A stretch of DNA of 64,000 bases from Prochlorococcus sp. RS04. GTDB taxonomy: Bacteria > Cyanobacteriota > Cyanobacteriia > PCC-6307 > Cyanobiaceae. The first letter of the stretch is position 1. Each line of letters opens with the position of its first letter. The stretch is taken from the NCBI RefSeq assembly GCF_001989455.1, contig NZ_CP018346.1:868001-932000 (forward strand), in the 5' to 3' direction. The notes below the pieces were generated by a model. It saw nothing but the letters and a program-made list of their open reading frames with translations, searched no databases and was not told the DNA's origin. Position numbers and translations under genes: made by a program. Below are positions 56,228 through 64,000 of the stretch, piece after piece.

Positions 56228-56377
56228 ATGAATTTCTGAAGAAAAAAATATTGGCTATATAATTAAAGTGATTAAATTTTTCATTGACTTCGAGCCTATA
56301 TTTGATTGCGGTGGTAAGTTTAATGAAAGACCTTTTAAAAATAACATTTTAAAAGTCTAATATTTTTTTTATATTAA

Positions 56378-58671
<2,294 letters not shown>

Positions 58672-58674
58672 ATT

Positions 58675-59040
58675 TTGGATTTTAGTTCAATAAGTATTAT
58701 TTTACTTGGCAGTACTTTTGGATTAATCATGAGAATATATATACAAGATAATTTTAAAAAAAGTATATGTTTTGATATTCAAAATACTTCAATAGTAAAT
58801 TTTTTATCATCTTTTTTTTTAGGAATTTTAGTAGCTTTAAATTTTCTTAATAACGAAATATTAGTGTTATTTTATGGTGGTTTTTTAGGATGTTTTAGTA
58901 CATTTTCTTCATTTATATATCAACTTTTTGATTTATTAAAAAAGAGAAAATTTCTCAGATTATTTTTCCACTATATTGAAGTGATAATTTTTTCATTCCT
59001 TTTCTTTTATTTAGGTTATTTTATTATTCAGTTTTTTTAA
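58675..59040 (+). CDS. crcB: CrcB/Fluc fluoride channel subunit 1
   Basis: Fluc channels are antiparallel dimers that export fluoride. This 121-residue subunit has four hydrophobic helices. The N-terminal arginine motif is FGLIMRIY (Arg20). Helix 2 has VNFLSSFFLG, keeping the pore asparagine (Asn42) but with Ser45 in place of the usual glycine. The phenylalanine box is GCFSTFSSF (Phe74, Thr76, Phe77). Translation appears to start at TTG because no ATG fits. The second crcB gene follows after 1 nt, as expected for a heterodimer. Confidence 0.8.
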   Translation: MDFSSISIILLGSTFGLIMRIYIQDNFKKSICFDIQNTSIVNFLSSFFLGILVALNFLNNEILVLFYGGFLGCFSTFSSFIYQLFDLLKKRKFLRLFFHYIEVIIFSFLFFYLGYFIIQFF

Positions 59041-59041
59041 A

Positions 59042-59371
59042 GTGAAAATAAAAAATTTTATTTATGTTCTTTTAGCTGCGTACCTAGCTACTTTTTTAAG
59101 GTTAACTATAAAAAATAATTTTTTAATTTCAATAATTGGATCATTTTTAGTGGGTTTTTTTATCAGTAGAAAATTAAGTTATGCAACTGAAAAAATTTTA
59201 TTGAGTGGTTTTTTTTCTTGCTTTACATCCTTTAGCGGATTTATATTTTTTTTATACACATTTTTAAACCAAGGGAATTGGATAAAGTTTATAATTCTCT
59301 TTAATTTAATTATTATCGTAAATTTATTTACAATGCTTTGTGGTTACTGGATAAGTAGAAAAATGACTTAG
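59042..59371 (+). CDS. crcB: CrcB/Fluc fluoride channel subunit 2
   Basis: The 109-residue partner has the same four-helix layout. Arg20 is present in TFLRLT. Helix 2 reads ISIIGSFLVG: glycine 33 is kept but the pore asparagine is replaced by Ser30. The phenylalanine box SCFTSFSGF keeps Phe61 and Phe64. The start codon is GTG. The two genes are adjacent with a 1-nt gap, so coordinated expression is likely, and the substitutions in the two subunits are complementary. Low identity makes homodimer function of either unlikely, in my view. Confidence 0.78.
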   Translation: MKIKNFIYVLLAAYLATFLRLTIKNNFLISIIGSFLVGFFISRKLSYATEKILLSGFFSCFTSFSGFIFFLYTFLNQGNWIKFIILFNLIIIVNLFTMLCGYWISRKMT

Positions 59372-59377
59372 ATTTCA

Positions 59378-59383
59378 TATAAT
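59378..59383 (+). promoter_or_regulatory. candidate -10 element upstream of mgtE
   Basis: A TATAAT hexamer directly after the second crcB stop lies 31 nt before the mgtE ATG. It may give mgtE its own promoter, separate from the gyrB-crcB transcript. No clear -35 box is visible. Confidence 0.4.
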
Positions 59384-59414
59384 AGTGTTGTTACTTTGAT
59401 AAGGGATTATATTT

Positions 59415-60821
59415 ATGAATGAAAATAATCTTGAAACTGTTACATCGTTATCTTCAGATTTAAGTACAAGAGAGAAAATTACTATTCAACTTGAGGAATT
59501 ACTCATCGCAGGAAATTATGATGAGGCAAAGTTACTTTTAGAGCCTTCCCAACCAGTTGATATTGCAGATGCTATAGGAAGCCTTCCACTAATATTGCAG
59601 GCATTAGCATTTCGATTATTAAAGAAAAATGAAGCAATTGAGGTATATGAATATTTAGATCCAATAGTCCAGCAAACTTTATTAGAAAGACTTCGTTCAG
59701 GAGAGGTTTTAGAAATCGTTGAAAAAATGTCTCCTGATGATAGGGTTCAACTCTTCGATGAATTACCTGCAAAAGTTGTACGAAAATTTTTGTCTGCTCT
59801 TAGTCCTGGCGAAAGGAAAGTAACAGCTGAATTACTTGGATATGAGCCAGAAACTGCTGGAAGATTAATGACAACTGAATTTATAGACCTTAAAGAGATG
59901 CAAACAGCAGCTGATGCTCTTTCTTTAGTTAGAAAAAGAGCCCCATTTACTGAAACTATTTATAGCTTATATGTTACGGATAAAGAAAGACATTTAACTG
60001 GTATTCTTTCTTTAAGAGATCTTGTAACTGCTGATCCCTCCAAGCCAATTGGTGAAGTTATGACAAGAGATGTAGTTAATATCTCTACTAATACGAATCA
60101 AGAAGAGGTTGCTAGAGCAATACAAAGATATGATTTTTTAGCTCTACCAGTCGTTGATAAAGAAAAAAGACTGGTTGGAATAGTAACTGTTGATGATTTA
60201 ATTGACGTTATAGAACAAGAAGCAACAAGGGACATTTACGCAGCAGGGGCAGTGCAACCAGGAGATGAAGATGATTATTTCCAAAGTAGTTTGTTTACGA
60301 TTGCGCGAAGAAGAATTTTATGGTTATTAATTTTGGTTTTTGCAAATGGTTTAACGACAAAAGTTATAGCTATGAATGATCAAATATTAAAAGAAATAGT
60401 CTTATTAGCTGCATTTATTCCACTACTTATTGGTACTGGGGGAAATGTTGGTGCTCAAAGTTCAACGGTTGTCATTAGAGGTTTAAGTACTCAAAAATTG
60501 AAGTCTCTGGGTGCTATTAAGGCAGTTGTTAAGGAAGCAATCACAGGCGCTCTTTTAGGTGTTTTCATGATGCTCGTAGTATTTCCCTTCGCGTGGTGGC
60601 AAGGAGAAGGGCCTTTAATCGCCTCTGCGGTCGGAATAAGTTTAATATCCATAACAACTTTAGCTGCTACAACAGGTGCGATCCTCCCTTTGTTGTTTGA
60701 CAGAATGAAATTGGATCCAGCCTTAATGTCCTCCCCTTTCATTACAACCGTCACTGATATTGCTGGTGTATTTATTTATCTCAGTACAGCACAATGGCTG
60801 TTAAACTCATCATTAACCTAA
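59415..60821 (+). CDS. mgtE: MgtE-type magnesium transporter
   Basis: MgtE is a gated Mg2+ channel. The cytosolic N-domain (about residues 20-140, with ALAFRLLKKNEAIEVYEYLD) and two CBS domains (about 145-265, including MTRDVVNI and LVGIVTVDDLIDVIEQ) sense Mg2+. Five membrane helices follow, with the conserved GTGGNVGAQSSTVVIRGLS near residue 340 that forms the ion-binding pore. The 468-residue length is typical. Magnesium is needed for chlorophyll, but no riboswitch is seen upstream, the spacer being only 43 nt. Confidence 0.96.
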   Translation: MNENNLETVTSLSSDLSTREKITIQLEELLIAGNYDEAKLLLEPSQPVDIADAIGSLPLILQALAFRLLKKNEAIEVYEYLDPIVQQTLLERLRSGEVLEIVEKMSPDDRVQLFDELPAKVVRKFLSALSPGERKVTAELLGYEPETAGRLMTTEFIDLKEMQTAADALSLVRKRAPFTETIYSLYVTDKERHLTGILSLRDLVTADPSKPIGEVMTRDVVNISTNTNQEEVARAIQRYDFLALPVVDKEKRLVGIVTVDDLIDVIEQEATRDIYAAGAVQPGDEDDYFQSSLFTIARRRILWLLILVFANGLTTKVIAMNDQILKEIVLLAAFIPLLIGTGGNVGAQSSTVVIRGLSTQKLKSLGAIKAVVKEAITGALLGVFMMLVVFPFAWWQGEGPLIASAVGISLISITTLAATTGAILPLLFDRMKLDPALMSSPFITTVTDIAGVFIYLSTAQWLLNSSLT

Positions 60822-60888
60822 ATTCACTAGGTATTTATTCTCATTTTTGTAAAAATGTGGATTTTTTTGTTTAACTTTACATTTCTTA

Positions 60889-61923
60889 ATGGTATTGTTT
60901 ACAAAACATCATTCAACTTTCATGTCTTCTGAAACAATAAGTGAAAATAAACTAGCGTCAATTGCTAGTATAAAAGCAAGTAATGATGTAGATCTTGTAC
61001 GGTCATACTTAAGGGATATAGGAAGAGTTCCATTACTATCTCATGAGCAAGAAATTACTCTAGGTAGACAAGTTCAAGAGTACATGGAAGTTGAAAGAGC
61101 TGAATTAGAGATTATTGAATTAACAGGAGATAAGCCTAGTATTGACGAATTATCGACCAAATTAAATTTAACTTCCTCCATTATAAAAAAAAGGTTGAGA
61201 GCTGGACAGAGAGCTAAGGAAAGAATGGTGGCAGCGAATTTAAGATTGGTAGTAAGCGTTGCAAAAAAATATACAAAAAGAAATATGGAACTTTTAGATT
61301 TAATTCAGGAAGGGACTATAGGATTAGTTAGAGGAGTTGAAAAATTTGATCCAGCCAGAGGTTATAAGTTTTCAACATATGCATACTGGTGGATTAGACA
61401 AGGTATTACAAGAGCAATAGCTGAAAAAAGTCGAGCGATAAGGCTACCAATTCACATAACTGAAATGTTGAATAAGTTAAAAAAAGGTCAAAGAGAGCTC
61501 AGCCAAGAAATGTCTAGAACGCCAACTGTAAGTGAACTTGCAAAATACGTAGAGCTTCCAGAAGATGACGTTAAAGATTTGATGTGCAAAGCTGGACAGC
61601 CAGTAAGTCTTGAAACCAAAGTTGGTGATGGTGAAGATACTGTTTTATTAGATTTACTTGCAGGGGGTGAAGATTTGCCAGACGAACAAATAGAGATGGA
61701 TTGTATGAGAGGTGATCTGCATTCTCTTTTACATCAATTGCCCGATCTGCAATGTAGAGTTTTAAGAATGAGATACGGAATGGATGGTGATGAGCCAATG
61801 TCTCTTACAGGAATTGGAAGGGTTCTAGGAATAAGTAGGGATCGAGTAAGAAACCTAGAAAGAGATGGATTAAGAGGCTTGAGAAGACTTAGTGACAATG
61901 TAGAAGCTTATTTTGTTTCTTGA
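60889..61923 (+). CDS. RpoD-like group 2 sigma factor
   Basis: This sigma-70 family protein directs RNA polymerase to promoters. Region 1.2 begins DLVRSYLRDIGRVPLLSHEQ, region 2 has AANLRLVVSVAKKYTKRN and LDLIQEGTIGLVRGVEKFDP with YKFSTYAYWWIRQGITRAI, and region 4 has GIGRVLGISRDRVRNLERDG. The long region 1.1 of a primary sigma is absent, so it is a group 2 member, perhaps for stress or light control. It has 344 residues; the ATG at 60922 (MSSETISEN) is a plausible shorter start. Its end overlaps the convergent hydrolase gene by 16 nt. Confidence 0.93.
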   Translation: MVLFTKHHSTFMSSETISENKLASIASIKASNDVDLVRSYLRDIGRVPLLSHEQEITLGRQVQEYMEVERAELEIIELTGDKPSIDELSTKLNLTSSIIKKRLRAGQRAKERMVAANLRLVVSVAKKYTKRNMELLDLIQEGTIGLVRGVEKFDPARGYKFSTYAYWWIRQGITRAIAEKSRAIRLPIHITEMLNKLKKGQRELSQEMSRTPTVSELAKYVELPEDDVKDLMCKAGQPVSLETKVGDGEDTVLLDLLAGGEDLPDEQIEMDCMRGDLHSLLHQLPDLQCRVLRMRYGMDGDEPMSLTGIGRVLGISRDRVRNLERDGLRGLRRLSDNVEAYFVS

Positions 61924-62822
61924 ATAAATTCATTTATTAACTTATTTGTTTGTTCAGGTTCTTCATCATGAGGACAATGTCCAGCGCCATTAATAATATC
62001 TAATCTTTTGATATTCCTAAATTGTTTCTTCCACTCTCTTGCTTCATTTAAAGATTCCCAAGGATCGTCCTCACCCCATATCAATTGGATTGGAGAATCA
62101 ACTTTATCGAAAAGGTCAGTAGCAAGATAGTCATCAAATAAGTTAATAAAACCACGAAAAGCTTCTTTAGAATTTTTCCTCTGAGAGGGTTTATAAAGTA
62201 TGTCAATTAATTCTTTATCGATATTTTTTCCTGAAGGGTAAGCTTGTTCAAGTATTTTCTTTATAGTTTTTGGATTGGCGGCTCTTGTAAAAAGTGTATT
62301 ACTAATCACCCTTTGTCTGACTATTGTTTTAAGGACGGGTCTTAGTAGATTCATTAAAATATTACTTTTTTTTAAACGTTTATCATCCATAGTTCTTTGT
62401 GCACAATCTATCAAAATGATACCTTTGCAATTATCTTTGAGGCTTTCAGCAGCTTTCAATGCAATAACACCACCAATTGAATTTCCTACCAAGTAAACAG
62501 GAGATTTTATTACCTCTGCACAAAATGTTGAAATTTGGTTAGCCCATAAGTCAAATGAATATTTAATTGAATTTTCTTTTTCAGGTTCGTAATTTAATAA
62601 AGCACTAGGCTGACTACTTTTTCCAAATCCTAATAAGTCAATTGCGTAGCAGTTAGAAAATTTACCAAGAAAATCTTGATTATGTCTCCAGTGGTTTTTT
62701 GATGCACCAAATCCATGCACTAATAAAATTTGAATATTTTTTTCAGAAGAATATTCTTTGGATAAAGACCAAGAAATTTCCCAATTTTTCCACTTCCAAG
62801 TTTCAGATTTATTTAAAGACAC
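61908..62822 (-). CDS. alpha/beta hydrolase
   Basis: The 304-residue protein has the alpha/beta hydrolase fold. The oxyanion-hole motif is LLVHGFGASKNHWRHN near residue 34, the nucleophile elbow is VGNSIGGVIAL near residue 110, and the acid and histidine are probably in IWGEDDPWES and NGAGHCPHDEEPEQ near the C-terminus. Similar cyanobacterial and plastid proteins include esterases and pheophytinase-like enzymes; the substrate is not known here. It converges with the sigma factor gene and overlaps it by 16 nt. Confidence 0.85.
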   Translation of the reverse strand: MSLNKSETWKWKNWEISWSLSKEYSSEKNIQILLVHGFGASKNHWRHNQDFLGKFSNCYAIDLLGFGKSSQPSALLNYEPEKENSIKYSFDLWANQISTFCAEVIKSPVYLVGNSIGGVIALKAAESLKDNCKGIILIDCAQRTMDDKRLKKSNILMNLLRPVLKTIVRQRVISNTLFTRAANPKTIKKILEQAYPSGKNIDKELIDILYKPSQRKNSKEAFRGFINLFDDYLATDLFDKVDSPIQLIWGEDDPWESLNEAREWKKQFRNIKRLDIINGAGHCPHDEEPEQTNKLINEFIQETK

Positions 62823-62911
62823 TATGTATACCCATTTAATTAAACTTTAATTCAAAAAAAAATTATTCGTTTTTAGTAAATTATTCTTAGTTAAGAAAAA
62901 GCTTTCATTTT

Positions 62912-63910
62912 ATGAAAAAGAAAAAGGTCATATGTATTGGAGAGGCTTTAATAGACAGAATCAGAAATAAGTCAAATAAAGGTTTTACAGATTTTTTGGG
63001 TGGTGCGCCTGCTAATGTTGCTTGTGCATTAAGAAAATTAAAAATAGATTCAACATTTATAGGAAGTTTGGGTAATGATGATTATGGAAAAAAATTTATT
63101 GCGCAATTTGATCAATTGGGCGTTAATTTTGATTTCTTGCAATTAGATAATGATTCATCTACCCGCGTGGTTAATGTAGATAGAGATAAATTTGGAGATC
63201 GTTTTTTTTCAGGCTTTGAGAACAGTTCTAATTCACGCTTTGCAGACGAAGTTCTTAGCAAGAAATTAATTGAAAAAAAAATTTCAAATTTGGAGAAATC
63301 TTTTTTAGAAACAAAATATTTGGTTATGGGAACGATATTATTATCATCTCCAATGTCAGCAGAGACTATTTTTTTTCTTCTAGAACAGGCTAAAAAATTT
63401 GAAGTCAAAATAGTTATTGATTTGAATTGGAGAGAGGTCTTTTGGGATCACTCAAGTTTTTCATCAGAAATTAGTAAAGCCGAAAGAGTAAATTTAATCA
63501 AGAAATTTTTAAATCATGCGAATGTTTTAAAACTTGCTAAAGAAGAAGCAACTTTGTTTTTTGAGGATAAAAATCCCTTGTTAATATCTCAACAGTTGTC
63601 TAATAGACCAGATGTAATAATAACTGATGGAAAAAATCCCGTTGAATGGTATATCAATGGATTGCAGGGAATTACTGAAACTCTTAATTCACAGAAAATT
63701 GTTGATACAACTGGCGCAGGTGATGCTTTTCTAGCAGGCTTAATTTCAAAATTAATTTCTTCTGGCTATCCTTCAAATGAACAAGATATTGAAGATTGCA
63801 TTAAGTTCGCAGGTGTTTGTGGATTATTAACTTGTCTTGGTGAAGGCGCCATTGAGCAACAGCCATATTATGAAAAGGTTAATAAATTTTTGGGATCTCT
63901 TATTTCGTAG
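62912..63910 (+). CDS. PfkB-family carbohydrate kinase (fructokinase-like)
   Basis: The 332-residue protein has the ribokinase/PfkB layout. The N-terminal GEALIDRI and LGGAPANVACALRKL (residues 30-44) bind sugar, and the C-terminal DTTGAGDAFLAGLI near residue 268 holds the anion hole and catalytic aspartate. The most similar members are fructokinases, which phosphorylate fructose to fructose-6-phosphate. In Prochlorococcus this may support use of sucrose or other sugars; sugar specificity is not provable from the sequence. Its 3' end overlaps the convergent tsaE by 43 nt. Confidence 0.85.
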   Translation: MKKKKVICIGEALIDRIRNKSNKGFTDFLGGAPANVACALRKLKIDSTFIGSLGNDDYGKKFIAQFDQLGVNFDFLQLDNDSSTRVVNVDRDKFGDRFFSGFENSSNSRFADEVLSKKLIEKKISNLEKSFLETKYLVMGTILLSSPMSAETIFFLLEQAKKFEVKIVIDLNWREVFWDHSSFSSEISKAERVNLIKKFLNHANVLKLAKEEATLFFEDKNPLLISQQLSNRPDVIITDGKNPVEWYINGLQGITETLNSQKIVDTTGAGDAFLAGLISKLISSGYPSNEQDIEDCIKFAGVCGLLTCLGEGAIEQQPYYEKVNKFLGSLIS

Positions 63911-64000
63911 TTTCTTCCATAATCTTTTGCGTAACTAATTTCTATTTTCCAGAAATTATCAATAACTGGTTCTATTAATTCTGGCCATTCAATAACTAAA
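63868..64000 (-). CDS. tsaE: TsaE (YjeE) C-terminal part, cut by window edge
   Basis: Reading the minus strand from 63999 gives LVIEWPELIEPVIDNFWKIE, then ISYAKDYGRNYEIRDPKNLL and TFS before a TAA at 63870-63868. The EWPE motif and the following Asp-rich strand match the end of TsaE, the ATPase that assists t6A37 tRNA modification. The N-terminal ATPase domain lies beyond the right edge. It overlaps the fructokinase 3' end by 43 nt. Assignment rests on only 43 residues. Confidence 0.75.
   Translation of the reverse strand, partial: LVIEWPELIEPVIDNFWKIEISYAKDYGRNYEIRDPKNLLTFS

Noticed and set aside
56269-56361. A GTG-started 30-codon ORF in the miaA-gyrB spacer (reads IKFFIDFEPIFDCGGKF)
   Set aside because: No ribosome-binding site, no familiar composition and it lies in the promoter region of gyrB; random ORFs of this size are common in AT-rich DNA.

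Overview
The window looks like chromosomal DNA of a marine picocyanobacterium, most likely a high-light-adapted Prochlorococcus. It is very AT-rich, genes are packed tightly with many 1-4 nt overlaps, and no intergenic gap exceeds about 180 nt. The gene content is typical of cyanobacteria: psbZ, Ycf37, Ycf23 and Ycf52 homologues, a sulfolipid gene pair, an acyl-lipid desaturase, a split-off infC, a four-ACT aspartokinase, a clpP-clpX pair and a chorismate lyase of the cyanobacterial type. The genus is inferred from recall of gene content and composition, not from a database search.

Layout. 1-2.2 kb: polyamine genes speB (cut by the window edge) and speE, then mazG, all on the minus strand. 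2.3-6.2 kb: tRNA-Val, a degenerate IscA-like protein, valS and a DedA/TVP38-type membrane protein. 6.2-9.5 kb: the most accessory-looking stretch, with a 50-residue small protein, a phage-type ATP-dependent DNA ligase, a membrane-anchored protein, a SprT-type metalloprotein and an uncharacterised charged protein. 9.4-14.9 kb: a minus-strand run desC-rplI-dnaB-mnmG-chorismate lyase. 15-20.7 kb: an HTH-like protein, a PLP enzyme, gcvH and gcvP. 20.7-25.2 kb: sqdX, sqdB, thiG, ycf37-like, rplT and rpmI. 25.3-28.2 kb: a SpoIID-domain protein and a membrane glycosyltransferase. 28.2-33.6 kb: dnaX, clpX, clpP and tig. 33.7-37.7 kb: asd, dapA and rnj. 37.7-47.9 kb: tilS, ycf23, uvrB, lysC, holA, cobH and mutS. 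48-56.2 kb: psbZ, ribH, tRNA-Gly, an NTF2-like protein, a GNAT, secA, cysE, a GntR regulator, infC and miaA. 56.4-64 kb: gyrB, an SH3-like protein, two crcB genes, mgtE, a group 2 sigma factor, an alpha/beta hydrolase, a fructokinase-like kinase and the end of tsaE.

Themes. Three or four proteins bear on thylakoid lipid make-up (DesC, SqdB, SqdX and possibly an MGlcDG synthase). Lysine and threonine precursor supply is covered by lysC, asd and dapA. Replication and repair (dnaB, dnaX, holA, gyrB, mutS, uvrB, ligase) and proteostasis (tig, clpP, clpX, secA) are well represented.

I found no CRISPR array, prophage, insertion sequence, rRNA or defence island. No clearly novel multi-gene system stands out. 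The best leads are an asymmetric CrcB pair, a phage-type ligase in a core region, a trigger factor with a Lys/Thr-repeat tail, an IscA-like protein lacking one ligand cysteine directly behind a tRNA, and two unannotated-size small ORFs.
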